Below are positions 9,259-17,660 of a DNA stretch of 64,000 nucleotides, piece by piece. The DNA is from Lachnoanaerobaculum orale (GTDB lineage: Bacteria > Bacillota > Clostridia > Lachnospirales > Lachnospiraceae), in contig NZ_RRCM01000001.1 of NCBI RefSeq assembly GCF_003862485.1, positions 392,435 to 456,434 of the forward strand, read 5' to 3'. The stretch's first letter is position 1, and every line of letters begins with the position of its first letter. The notes beneath the pieces are model-generated. The model was not told the DNA's origin, ran no database searches, and was given only the letters and a program-made list of their open reading frames with translations. Both the position numbers and the translations under genes were made by a program.

Positions 9259-10194
9259 ATGGAATACAAAAAATTAAATTTTAAACAATTAGTAGCGGAT
9301 GACATACAAAAGTATGCAGGGTTTTATGGACTCAGGCCCAATAAGACCTGTGACAGTGTAGAGCTTGAGAGTTTTATATGGAAAGATTATTATAATGTGC
9401 GAGCAACTATCGCAATGAGAGACGGTAAGGAGGTCGGACTTCTTTGGCTTATGGGAGATGAAGACAGGCCTTTTGCGGCTATGCCGCTTTGCAAAGAAGA
9501 AGACCTTGAGTACTGTTTCAATTTAATGGTGGAGTATTTTAATAAAGAGCTTGACCTACCTTTAAAGATTCACTTGGCGGATGAGGAAGGAATAAAAGTA
9601 TTGAATTTGCCGGAGGATAAATTTATAGTAAGGCAGGAGGAGGATGCAAAGGACTATCTCTATGAAGGAGATAAGTTGAGAAATCTTTCGGGAAAGAAGC
9701 TTCACAAGAAGAAAAATCATTACAATAATTTCCTTAAGACTTACGGTGACAGATATGAGTACAGAGTACTTGGCTGCAATCCTACAGACAGGGATGATGT
9801 TTTCAAGTTCTTGGATAAGTGGAGAGAGAAAAAGGGAGAGGAAGTTGAAAAGCATCTTGATCCTGAGGTGGAAGGAATACATGATATTTTACTTCACTGT
9901 ACAAAGTTAAACATTAGAATGGGAGCAATATATATTGACGGCGAGATGGAGGCGTTTTCTATAGGAAGTTATAATAAGCTTGAAGATATGGCTGTAATAC
10001 ATATAGAGAAGGCAAATCCTGAGATAAACGGTCTGTATCAGGCCATCAACAAGGAGTTTTTGGAGCATGAGTTTCCGACTGTAAGTCTTGTAAATCGTGA
10101 GGACGACCTTGGACTTGAGGGACTTCGCCGTGCGAAGCAAAGCTATTATCCGGTGGACTATGCAAGAAAGTATTATGTTGAACAAAAAAGGTAA
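9259..10194 (+). CDS. DUF2156-family acyltransferase-like protein
   Basis: 311 residues. The GKKLHKKKNHYNNFLKTY block, the following DVFKFLDKWREKK and GAIYIDGEMEAFSIGSYN are typical of DUF2156 proteins, which share the GNAT-like fold of the phosphatidylglycerol lysyltransferase catalytic domain. No membrane segments, so it is the soluble form; its substrate is unknown, with lipid or peptide aminoacyl transfer possible. It is followed after 3 bases by a GNAT gene and both are likely one transcript. The mRNA seems to lack a 5' leader (promoter at 9225-9252). Confidence 0.82.
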   Translation: MEYKKLNFKQLVADDIQKYAGFYGLRPNKTCDSVELESFIWKDYYNVRATIAMRDGKEVGLLWLMGDEDRPFAAMPLCKEEDLEYCFNLMVEYFNKELDLPLKIHLADEEGIKVLNLPEDKFIVRQEEDAKDYLYEGDKLRNLSGKKLHKKKNHYNNFLKTYGDRYEYRVLGCNPTDRDDVFKFLDKWREKKGEEVEKHLDPEVEGIHDILLHCTKLNIRMGAIYIDGEMEAFSIGSYNKLEDMAVIHIEKANPEINGLYQAINKEFLEHEFPTVSLVNREDDLGLEGLRRAKQSYYPVDYARKYYVEQKR

Positions 10195-10197
10195 TAT

Positions 10198-11241
10198 ATG
10201 ATAAAGTATTTGAAAAAAGAAGAAAAAGTACTTACAAAGCCTCTGTATAAGGAGGCTTTTTTTGAAGATTCCGATAATTTTGTAGAGTACTATTATAATG
10301 AAAAGACAAAGGACAACAGAATTTTGGCGGATATAGAGGGTGAGAGTATAAAATCTATGATTATGCTGAACCCTTATACGGTATCCGTCTTCGGAAAGAA
10401 ATACGGACTTGATTATATAGTGGCGGTTGCCACAAAGAAGGAGTATAAAAGGCAGGGATATATGAGAAGGCTTCTTGACAAGGTTCTCATTGATATGAAC
10501 AGTGAAAAAGTTCCTTTTACCTACCTTATACCGGCAAATAAGGACTATTATCTGCCTTTTGATTTTGCATTTGTTGCAAGGAAAAATGTTTATGATGTAG
10601 ATTTATCCTCTTTTAAAAAGTCTGTATTAAAGGGCGTAAAGTCTGAGTCTAAAGAGGCTTGTGAGATTCTTAGGTTTATAAACAATGAGGTTTCAAAGGA
10701 CAATGATGTATATACATATAGGGATATGCATTATTTTGAGAGGGAGTTAAAAGAGATAGCTTCCGAGAACGGCTTTATAAATATCTACCGTAAAGGTAAT
10801 GAGATTGTGGCCTATGAGTCTTTTTGGGGGCTTGAAAAGATTGAACTGAAAGAGAGAATAGTCTCATCAAGTATTGCAAAGAGAGAGTACGGCAAAGAGA
10901 ATATAATGGTAAGAATCACAAATGTGGCAGAGCTTTTGTCAAACTTCAGATCAAGCAAGGATATAGATATCATTATAAAGATAAATGACAATATTGTTGA
11001 AGCACAGAATGCCTACTTTAGAGTGCAGATGGGTAAAGATTTCGCAAATGTATGTAAGATATCCGATGCAAAGGATAGTGCTTTTGTTGAGTTTGATATT
11101 GCGGATTTTACAGCTTGGATTTTCGGGTATATTGATAATGTGAATTTTAATATTGTTAATTTTGTAGACAAATCTATTGCAAAAGATTCACTTGATTCTA
11201 TAAATAAAATCAGTGGAATATTTATAAATGAACTTGTATAA
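10198..11241 (+). CDS. Eis-like GNAT N-acetyltransferase
   Basis: 347 residues. The N-terminal GNAT domain has the acetyl-CoA motif VATKKEYKRQGYMRRLL at about residues 80-96, and the C-terminal third (MGKDFANVCKISDAKDSAFVEFD) resembles the SCP2-like domain that closes Eis-type acetyltransferases. Substrate not evident. The start lies 3 bases after the DUF2156 gene, so the two GNAT-fold proteins are expressed together and may act on the same or successive substrates; that is inference. Confidence 0.8.
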   Translation: MIKYLKKEEKVLTKPLYKEAFFEDSDNFVEYYYNEKTKDNRILADIEGESIKSMIMLNPYTVSVFGKKYGLDYIVAVATKKEYKRQGYMRRLLDKVLIDMNSEKVPFTYLIPANKDYYLPFDFAFVARKNVYDVDLSSFKKSVLKGVKSESKEACEILRFINNEVSKDNDVYTYRDMHYFERELKEIASENGFINIYRKGNEIVAYESFWGLEKIELKERIVSSSIAKREYGKENIMVRITNVAELLSNFRSSKDIDIIIKINDNIVEAQNAYFRVQMGKDFANVCKISDAKDSAFVEFDIADFTAWIFGYIDNVNFNIVNFVDKSIAKDSLDSINKISGIFINELV

Positions 11242-11339
11242 TAGGCGTTGATGCATAAAAGCTTGTAAGAGGAAATATTGATTTGATTATAATGTTAAGA
11301 AGCTTTACTTTATTATGCAGATAGGAAGAAGGGTGTAGA

Positions 11340-11984
11340 ATGAAAAATCCATTACATTATCAAATATCTGAGTATGACTGCGGTCCTACATCAATGCTCA
11401 ATGCACTGAGCTTTCTATTTGAGAGAGAGGATATCCCGCCGGAGGTCATCAGAAACGTTATGCTTTATACACTGGATTGTTACAGTAATGAGGGGCATCC
11501 GGGTAAGAGCGGTACGTCACCGATGGCAATGATGTTTTTAAGTAATTGGCTCAACAGGTTCAGAGATATTAAGCAGCTTAATGTTATATGTGAATATATT
11601 ACAGGTGAACAGGTCTTTATCGGTGAGACAAGTCGTATCAATGATGCTCTTACAAGGGGCGGTGCGGTTGTGATAAGGCTTTTTTATGATGTACCTCACT
11701 ATGTGCTGCTTACAGGCGTGGATGAAAGCAATATCTATATGTTTGACCCTTATTATGAGGATGAGTTCACGGATGAGCACTGGTCACAGTTTATACCGGA
11801 AGGTGATGTGGAGCTTGTACTTGATAAGCCGCTTAGGTATAATCGTATTGTACCTTTCGGCTACTTTAACAGAGAAGAGGACTTGCTCTACGCCCTTGGA
11901 AAGTTTGAAAACCGTGAGGCGGTAATACTTTATAATCAGAAGACCGAGAAGACCCCGGAGAAGACGATAGAGTACTTTATATAG
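11340..11984 (+). CDS. C39-like papain-fold cysteine peptidase
   Basis: 214 residues. The catalytic pattern is clear: Gln-Cys region QISEYDCGPTSMLNAL (Cys14), histidine in DVPHYVLLTGV, and aspartate in NIYMFDPYY. This is the C39-like arrangement seen in bacteriocin leader peptidases, here without ABC transporter domains or signal peptide. No neighbouring bacteriocin precursor is visible. Ribosome site GAAGAAGGG before the ATG, and a possible promoter TTGTAA/TATAAT at 11263-11293 with a long 19-base spacer. Confidence 0.75.
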   Translation: MKNPLHYQISEYDCGPTSMLNALSFLFEREDIPPEVIRNVMLYTLDCYSNEGHPGKSGTSPMAMMFLSNWLNRFRDIKQLNVICEYITGEQVFIGETSRINDALTRGGAVVIRLFYDVPHYVLLTGVDESNIYMFDPYYEDEFTDEHWSQFIPEGDVELVLDKPLRYNRIVPFGYFNREEDLLYALGKFENREAVILYNQKTEKTPEKTIEYFI

Positions 11985-12030
11985 AAATTAATACAAGTAT
12001 CATAGTTTGTTATAAGAGGATAGTAAGTAG

Positions 12031-12657
12031 ATGATTAATCAAATTTTGCAAAAAGATGGTCTATCAACGGAGCTATTGAGCAGGCTATCGTATAAATCTG
12101 AATTAGGGATAAATCTAAAAAAGAATCTGCATTATTTTGGCAAGAAGATATTAATGGATGAGATATATAATGTAAATGCATGGTATGATTCATGTGATTT
12201 CCTTTATAATATTGCTGCAGATTATAGGATAAAAAGTATTCAATCTGCAATGCTAAAGTATGATAGATATTTTCCGGATCATCAAACTAGAAAAGTCTTT
12301 GACGATTTGCTGGGATTTCGTACTTTATGTGATGATTATGAATTTCTTTTAAGTATAGGCAAAACTGATGGCATTAGGATTGCGGATATGTCAAAAGGTA
12401 AGGCAAATGATGATGGTTATCGGGGAGTACATATATATTTTCAGGAAAGTAATTATCATTATCCGATAGAGATTCAATATAATACATTTTATGATCGTCA
12501 ACTGAATAATTGGTTACATAAATATACATATAAGAAAAACTACGATAATAATACAGGTTTTACATTGAGAAAAGAATATGAAAATGGTAAAATCAAAACA
12601 GAAAGTGAATTTAGGGAGGCTTTAGAATATGTGCTATCTTGTTGCAAAAAAGGCTGA
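12031..12657 (+). CDS. RelA/SpoT-domain nucleotidyltransferase (small alarmone synthetase-like)
   Basis: 208 residues comprising a single RelA/SpoT synthetase domain, with no hydrolase or regulatory domain. Visible landmarks: R66, K68, S72 and K76 (the R-K-S-K nucleotide-binding pattern), DDLLGFRTL at 91-98, the loop NDDGYRGVH at 126-134 and catalytic-type EIQYNT at 147-152 followed by HKYTYKK. It should transfer pyrophosphate to GTP/GDP or, like toxSAS enzymes, to another target. Ribosome site AGAGGA. It overlaps the next small gene by 29 bases, an arrangement typical of toxin-antitoxin pairs. Confidence 0.75.
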   Translation: MINQILQKDGLSTELLSRLSYKSELGINLKKNLHYFGKKILMDEIYNVNAWYDSCDFLYNIAADYRIKSIQSAMLKYDRYFPDHQTRKVFDDLLGFRTLCDDYEFLLSIGKTDGIRIADMSKGKANDDGYRGVHIYFQESNYHYPIEIQYNTFYDRQLNNWLHKYTYKKNYDNNTGFTLRKEYENGKIKTESEFREALEYVLSCCKKG

Positions 12658-12853
12658 CGGTATAGGCAGTATAGCGCTACAGACTTCTCATGGGAAACAT
12701 TTAGTTGATTTCAAGAAAAAGCTGATAAAAGAGGTAGGCGTTGAGAATATACAATTGGTTACTGTAAGTAGACCGTCTGCTTATGGAGAATATGAGCCAT
12801 ATAGGTTTGTTGATACAGAGCAGGAATTTGAAGAGAGTTTAAAATTGCTTTAG
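12629..12853 (+). CDS. Small protein overlapping the RelA/SpoT gene (DUF6718-like)
   Basis: 74 residues: MCYLVAKKADGIGSIAL, HGKHLVDFKKKL, SRPSAYGEYEPYRFVD. I recall this pattern from DUF6718, a small uncharacterised family; that match is from memory. The start lies inside the upstream gene, with an excellent site AGGGAGG at 12613-12619, 9 bases before the ATG. No signal or membrane segment. Its size, acidic C-terminus and coupling fit an antitoxin or regulator of the RelA/SpoT enzyme. A terminator follows at 12899. Confidence 0.65.
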   Translation: MCYLVAKKADGIGSIALQTSHGKHLVDFKKKLIKEVGVENIQLVTVSRPSAYGEYEPYRFVDTEQEFEESLKLL

Positions 12854-12898
12854 CTTATACAAGGTGTGGAATACTATTTTAATATATAATATAATTTC

Positions 12899-12931
12899 AG
12901 GCAGTTAATCTAATGATTGGCTGTCTTTTTT
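12899..12931 (+). terminator. Terminator after the RelA/SpoT pair
   Basis: 12-bp stem with some G-T pairs (AGGCAGTTAATC with GATTGGCTGTCT), 4-base loop, then a T run. It closes the two-gene unit 12031-12853. Confidence 0.8.
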
Positions 12932-13012
12932 CAAATCACCACAAAAGTCCGAAAAGATGTACAGCATGTCTGATATGATAATTACAGTATATATATTAAC
13001 GGAGGTAATATC

Positions 13013-13267
13013 ATGACTGAAATTAGTATAACAAAGGCAAAGGAGAATCTTTATCAAATTGTTTCAGATGTTAATGAATATTCGCAGCCGATAATTATAA
13101 TAAATAACAGAGGGAAAAATGCTGTATTAATATCTGAAGATGATTGGTTGGCAATTCAGGAAACACTATATCTGAATTTAATACCCGGAATGACAGAGAG
13201 TATTCTTGAATCAAGAAATGAAGATATTTCTGAATGTACATCCTATAATCCGAACGAGGAGTGGTAA
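13013..13267 (+). CDS. Phd/YefM-family antitoxin, without toxin
   Basis: 84 residues. The N-terminus ISITKAKENLYQIVSDVNEYSQPIIIINNRGKNAVLI is the DNA-binding fold of Phd/YefM antitoxins, and the C-terminus ends in the usual acidic EEW. Ribosome site GGAGG. The RelE/YoeB toxin gene that normally follows is absent: after the stop comes ATG TAG, with no open frame before the glycerol dehydrogenase promoter. It may be an orphan antitoxin kept for cross-neutralising, or the remains of a lost pair. Confidence 0.85.
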   Translation: MTEISITKAKENLYQIVSDVNEYSQPIIIINNRGKNAVLISEDDWLAIQETLYLNLIPGMTESILESRNEDISECTSYNPNEEW

Positions 13268-13311
13268 ATGTAGTACGTATGTGGACCAATTATGAGGGAA
13301 TAAAATAATAA

Positions 13312-13361
13312 TTGAAAAATACAATCTTTGTGCTACAATAGTCCTTAACAATATATGTTAA
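13312..13361 (+). promoter_or_regulatory. gldA promoter with palindromic operator
   Basis: TTGAAA at 13312-13317 and TACAAT at 13334-13339, 16-base spacer. Directly at the expected start point lies TTAACA-ATATA-TGTTAA (13345-13361), a perfect 6-bp dyad. A repressor bound there would block initiation; which regulator binds is unknown. Confidence 0.6.
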
Positions 13362-13409
13362 AGTTTTGACATAGTTTCAAAGCTTGACGGTTTTAATGGA
13401 GGTTTTGTT

Positions 13410-14504
13410 ATGAAACGTTTAAGAATGATGCGTGCACCACTCAAGTATGTACAGGGAAAAGGAGCTTTGCTTCAGTTCCGTAAGGAAATGGAGTATATGG
13501 GAAAGAGATGGTTGTTTGTCTGTTCAAACAGCGGTTACAACAGCTGCCATGAAGATTTGGAAAAGAGCTTTGAAGGCGAAGATGATTATCGCAGATATGA
13601 AGTCTTCGGAGGAATGTCAAGTATCAGCGAGATAAAGAAAATGCAGGATATTGTTGAGACTGATAAGATTGACGTTGTTGTTGCGGTAGGCGGCGGTTCG
13701 GCAGTGGATGCGGCTAAGGCAACAGCATATTACATGGGAAAGAGAATAGTTATAATACCTACAGTTGCAGCTACAGATGCACCTTGTACAGGACTTTCCG
13801 TTATATATAATGATGACGGAAGCTTCAATAAATATTTATTCTATCCGCAAAATCCGGATGCGGTACTTGTAGACAGCAGTGTTATAGCTAATGCACCTGT
13901 AAAGTTTTTGATAGCCGGTATGGGAGACGCTCTTGGAACATACTTTGAAGGAAGAGCTTCACTTCGTACTGAGTCACCAAGTTTGGAGAGCGGCGGTATT
14001 ACAAGAGCAGGCATGGCAATTGCAAAGGCTTGCTATGATACCTTAAGAAAATACGGAAAAGCGGCCATAACTGCCTGTGAGAATAATGTTGTTACTCCTG
14101 CTTTGGATGCAATTATAGAGGCTACAGTTTATCTTTCAGGTGTAGGAGCAGATAATGTAAACTGTGCGGCTCCTCACTCATTCTACAACGGAGTTACTTC
14201 ACTTGGCGGACATGAGGCATATCATGGTAATTGTGTGGCATTCGGTACTTTGATACAGCTTACACTTGAGTGTGCGGATAAGGCCGAGTTTGAGGATATA
14301 CAGAATTTCTGCCTTGAAGTAGGACTGCCTATTACACTTGCAGAGCTTGGAGACTTTACAGATGAGGATCTTCATACTATAGCAAAGAATGCCTGTGTAA
14401 AGGGAGAAACAATACATAATCTTGCAGGAGACGTAACACCTGATGAGTTGTATGCGGCTATTATAGCTACAGATGCTTTAGGTAAGGCAAGACTTGGCAA
14501 GTAA
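13410..14504 (+). CDS. gldA: Glycerol dehydrogenase (iron/zinc alcohol dehydrogenase family)
   Basis: 364 residues, normal for GldA, which oxidises glycerol to dihydroxyacetone with NAD+. Features: NAD-binding GGGSAVDAAKA, metal-binding aspartate in GMGDALGTYFEGRAS, TDAPCTGLSVIY, and histidines in APHSFYNG and GGHEAYHGNCVAFG. Ribosome site GGAGG. Single-gene unit with its own promoter, a palindromic operator and a long terminator. With glycerol kinase nearby it supports glycerol fermentation, although no dihydroxyacetone kinase is in the window. It is not closely similar to the alcohol dehydrogenase at 22872. Confidence 0.9.
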   Translation: MKRLRMMRAPLKYVQGKGALLQFRKEMEYMGKRWLFVCSNSGYNSCHEDLEKSFEGEDDYRRYEVFGGMSSISEIKKMQDIVETDKIDVVVAVGGGSAVDAAKATAYYMGKRIVIIPTVAATDAPCTGLSVIYNDDGSFNKYLFYPQNPDAVLVDSSVIANAPVKFLIAGMGDALGTYFEGRASLRTESPSLESGGITRAGMAIAKACYDTLRKYGKAAITACENNVVTPALDAIIEATVYLSGVGADNVNCAAPHSFYNGVTSLGGHEAYHGNCVAFGTLIQLTLECADKAEFEDIQNFCLEVGLPITLAELGDFTDEDLHTIAKNACVKGETIHNLAGDVTPDELYAAIIATDALGKARLGK

Positions 14505-14523
14505 TCTATTTAATGGATAAGTG

Positions 14524-14568
14524 GCTGTTGCCGGATAGATATTTTATCTTTTTGGTGGCGGCTTTTTT
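14524..14568 (+). terminator. gldA terminator
   Basis: Long hairpin (GCTGTTGCC with GGTGGCGGC including G-T pairs, extended by AGATA/TATCT) followed by TTTTTT. It separates gldA from the next gene and supports the downstream start at 14603. Confidence 0.75.
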
Positions 14569-14602
14569 ATGTTCTTTGTCAAATACTGGGGTGGGAGGTA
14601 AA

Positions 14603-15112
14603 ATGAAATCAAAGCATGATGTAATAGTAATAAGACCGGGTTTAGTATATTTGTTTTTCAGTTTTATGCCTATAGTTTTAGGAGTTACATATTTTTGGGT
14701 ATTAGGCAAAGCTTTACCGTCAGATAATCCGGAGACGGACAAGATGGCAAGGTGGATATTGCTATTATTTTTTTTGACTGTCGGATTAGTATCGGGATTA
14801 TATGCGTTGCTTACCAAGATAAAAATTGACAATGAGAAAATAGAAATAACAAGGTTTCCTCTTAAAAAAAAGGAATATTTTTGGTTTGATATAACTACTG
14901 CAAAGATTATAAATGAGGCATTGGCTTACCCATGTGTGATATATACAGCAGAAAAAAGAATAGCAAAAGTACCAAGGGCATATATAGGCTATGAAAAGCT
15001 GCTAAATGAGCTAAGCAAAAGAAAAATTATTGAGGAAGATGATTTGTACCTGGAAGCCAGAGGAATGTTGGCATTTGATAAGCTAAAACTTAGAGATCTC
15101 TTTAGAAGGTAG
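14603..15112 (+). CDS. Two-transmembrane protein with PH-like domain
   Basis: 169 residues. Start chosen at ATG 14603, with GGGAGG at 14593-14598; an upstream in-frame ATG lies inside the gldA terminator. Two membrane segments (about 14-36 and 50-72) precede a cytosolic domain (IKIDNEKIEITRFPLKKKEYFWFDITTAKI) that looks like the bacterial PH-like domains of small Firmicute membrane proteins. No specific function known. Followed by the DUF1643 gene. Confidence 0.65.
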   Translation: MKSKHDVIVIRPGLVYLFFSFMPIVLGVTYFWVLGKALPSDNPETDKMARWILLLFFLTVGLVSGLYALLTKIKIDNEKIEITRFPLKKKEYFWFDITTAKIINEALAYPCVIYTAEKRIAKVPRAYIGYEKLLNELSKRKIIEEDDLYLEARGMLAFDKLKLRDLFRR

Positions 15113-15235
15113 TGGGAATAGGGTTAAAATATAATAAAAATAGATAGGAGAATAGCATAAAATGAATGATAACAAAAAAGAAACTATTTGAAATGATCTT
15201 GAAAATTTTATAAAAGAAAAAAGAATTGGGAAGTA

Positions 15236-15742
15236 TTGTATTTGGATGATGATACAGCACGATTTATGTTGGGAGAGGTCGGAGAAAATCCTATTATATG
15301 CTTTGGAATAAATCCAAGTACAGCTAATGATGAAAAGGATGATCCCACTATTTCAAAAATAAGAAAAATTGCATCAGAAAATAATTGTGACGGTTGGATA
15401 ATGCTAAATCTTTATCCGCAAAGAGCGACAAATCCAAATGATATGCATATAAAAGCTGCTGATGATTTAACTGTAAAAAATTATGAAGTTATAAGAAGTG
15501 TTTTTAATATATACTCTAATGCTTTAACCTTGGCTTCTTGGGGGAACGCCATAGAGAAAAGAAAATATTTGAAAGATTGCTTAAAGGAAATTCTAGCTAT
15601 TGACCCGGATAGGAAGTGGGTATGCCGTGGCAAGCTTACGGTGAAAGGCAATCCAAGGCATCAATTATATGTACCTGATAATACCAAATTACAAGATTTA
15701 TATTTTAGATTAGATGGAAAAGTTTTATGCAGTAAAGATTGA
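15236..15742 (+). CDS. DUF1643 protein, possibly N-terminally disrupted
   Basis: 168 residues from a TTG start. GINPSTANDEKDDPTI, GWIMLNLYPQRATNP and a conserved LASWGN mark DUF1643, a family of unknown function. The start is doubtful. An ATG with TAGGAGA ahead lies at 15163 and reads MNDNKKETI before a TGA; beyond that stop the same frame continues as NDLENFIKEKRIGKY and then would need a shift to join YLDDDTARF. So the N-terminus may have been damaged by a stop and a frameshift, or translation starts anew at TTG with only a weak site (GGGAAG). Confidence 0.6.
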   Translation: MYLDDDTARFMLGEVGENPIICFGINPSTANDEKDDPTISKIRKIASENNCDGWIMLNLYPQRATNPNDMHIKAADDLTVKNYEVIRSVFNIYSNALTLASWGNAIEKRKYLKDCLKEILAIDPDRKWVCRGKLTVKGNPRHQLYVPDNTKLQDLYFRLDGKVLCSKD

Positions 15743-15853
15743 AAAAGATAATGGTGCATAGATGTGTACAATTATTGATAAATAATGTATATAAAAATTT
15801 GAACTTAGAAAATAATAGTATATAAAGATAGATATTATTAGAGGAGGAGCATA

Positions 15854-16876
15854 GTGACCGGCTATAAAAATATTATAAATAAACCTGAATATAATTTTAT
15901 AAATACTAATGAGCATCTTGGAAAGCATGTGATTTTGCTTGGGCTTGCAGGAAGCTATGCATATGGGACAAATATAGAAAGCAGCGATATAGATATAAGA
16001 GGAATTACACTCAATCAAAAATCGGATCTTATAGGACTTACACAGTTTGAACAGTATGTGGACGATAATACGGATACCGTTATCTATGCATTTAATAAAA
16101 TGGTGAATTTACTTTTGAGTTGTAATCCGAATACAATAGAGTTGCTTGGACTTGCACCGGATAATTATCTCTATCTTAATGATATCGGGAAAATGCTTCT
16201 TGATAATAAACGATTGTTTTTATCAAAAAGAGCTATTCAGTCATTTGGAGGGTATGCGGATGCGCAACTTAGAAGATTACAGAATGCACTTGCCAGAGAC
16301 ACATTTCCACAAAGTGAAAAGGAGCAGCATATTTTTAATTCTGTAAAGAATGCAATGTACAGTTTTAACTCAAGTTATAAGAACTTTGAAAACGGAAGTC
16401 TGGAAATTTTTATAGATAGGGCGGTTAATCCGGAGCTTGAAACTGAGATATTTGTCAATGCCAAGTTGAGTCACTATCCGCTAAGAGATTATGTAAGTAT
16501 GTGGAATACAATGTCAAATGTTGTAAAAGACTATGATAAAATAGGCAAGAGAAATAAAAAGAAAGATGATCTTCATTTAAATAAGCACGCCATGCATCTT
16601 ATGAGATTATTTATGATGGCCATTGATATACTGGAAAAGGGAGAAATCAATACATACAGAGAAAAAGAACATGAATTGTTGATGGATATCCGCTTTGGGA
16701 AATATCAAACAGATGAGGGAACTTTTTCGGACAGCTTCTATGATATGATGAGAGAGTATGAAAAGAAGCTTGATTACGCTTCCAAGCATACGCAATTACC
16801 GGATGAACCGGATTTTAAAAGTGTGCAGGAATTGGTAATGACAATAAATGAAAGGGTGATTAGTGATGAGATATGA
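15854..16876 (+). CDS. RlaP-like nucleotidyltransferase A
   Basis: 340 residues, GTG start with GAGGAGG just upstream. GLAGSYAYGTNIESSDIDIRGI is the polymerase-beta-type nucleotidyltransferase core (GSx10DxD). The overall layout resembles the PF10127 (RlaP) family, known from RNA-repair gene groups in bacteria and phages; this family call is from memory. No ligase or phosphatase partner lies nearby. It overlaps the next gene of the same superfamily, so the two probably act together, perhaps as a heteromer on RNA ends. Confidence 0.72.
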   Translation: MTGYKNIINKPEYNFINTNEHLGKHVILLGLAGSYAYGTNIESSDIDIRGITLNQKSDLIGLTQFEQYVDDNTDTVIYAFNKMVNLLLSCNPNTIELLGLAPDNYLYLNDIGKMLLDNKRLFLSKRAIQSFGGYADAQLRRLQNALARDTFPQSEKEQHIFNSVKNAMYSFNSSYKNFENGSLEIFIDRAVNPELETEIFVNAKLSHYPLRDYVSMWNTMSNVVKDYDKIGKRNKKKDDLHLNKHAMHLMRLFMMAIDILEKGEINTYREKEHELLMDIRFGKYQTDEGTFSDSFYDMMREYEKKLDYASKHTQLPDEPDFKSVQELVMTINERVISDEI

Positions 16877-17660
16877 TAATTATAAAGAGAATATAGAAGA
16901 ACTGATTCTTTCTAAAATCAGAGAAATAGAAGAAAAAGAGAATATAAAAGTGCTACACGCTATTGAATCTGGAAGCAGAGCTTGGGGCTTTGCCTCACCT
17001 GACAGCGATTATGATGTGAGGTTTATCTATGTTCGTAATAAAAACTTTTATTTATCCCTTCGTGAGAACAAGGACTTTATTGATTGGGAATTAAACGAGG
17101 TACTTGATATCAACGGATGGGATTTAAAGAAGGCGTTGAAGCACTTTCATAAATCCAATGCCACATTATTTGAGTGGAGCAATTCTCCTATTGTGTATTA
17201 TACAACGGATGAGTGGAAGGAGCTTTATGACAGAACGGCATGCAAGTACTTTTCGTGCAAGTCGGCACTTTATCATTACTACGGTACGGCAAAAAAGAAC
17301 TACTACGATTATCTATGTGATGATATGGTAAATTATAAAAAGTATTTTTACGTGCTGAGACCTATTCTTGCCTGTAAATGGATCGAAGAAAAGAAATGCC
17401 CACCGCCGGTACTCTTTGATGAATTGGTTAATACCGTTCTTGAGGAAGACATGAAGACAGCGGTAGAGGATTTACTTGCAAAGAAGGTGAAAATGTCTGA
17501 ATCTGAAAAAGGCCCAAGGGTTGAAGCGATAAATAATTATATAGAAGAGAAGTTGGAGTATTATAAGTCAACCTTGGAAACAATGGAGGATGACAGGAAC
17601 ACAGACTGGGATGCGCTGGAAGAGGAGTTTAGATGGGTGCTGGAAAGTATGCGGAAGTAA
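16866..17660 (+). CDS. RlaP-like nucleotidyltransferase B
   Basis: 264 residues, second of the tandem pair. ESGSRAWGFASPDSDYDVRFIYV is the nucleotidyltransferase motif with both metal aspartates; the following ENKDFIDWELNEVLDINGWDLKKALK is characteristic of PF10127 proteins. ATG 16866 has AAAGGG 9 bases upstream; a GTG stands just before it at 16863. It overlaps the upstream gene by 11 bases, implying translational coupling. Substrate unknown. Confidence 0.8.
   Translation: MRYDNYKENIEELILSKIREIEEKENIKVLHAIESGSRAWGFASPDSDYDVRFIYVRNKNFYLSLRENKDFIDWELNEVLDINGWDLKKALKHFHKSNATLFEWSNSPIVYYTTDEWKELYDRTACKYFSCKSALYHYYGTAKKNYYDYLCDDMVNYKKYFYVLRPILACKWIEEKKCPPPVLFDELVNTVLEEDMKTAVEDLLAKKVKMSESEKGPRVEAINNYIEEKLEYYKSTLETMEDDRNTDWDALEEEFRWVLESMRK

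Noticed and set aside
14513..14602. Earlier start of the membrane/PH-like protein
   Set aside because: This part is the gldA terminator hairpin; the ATG at 14603 has GGGAGG.
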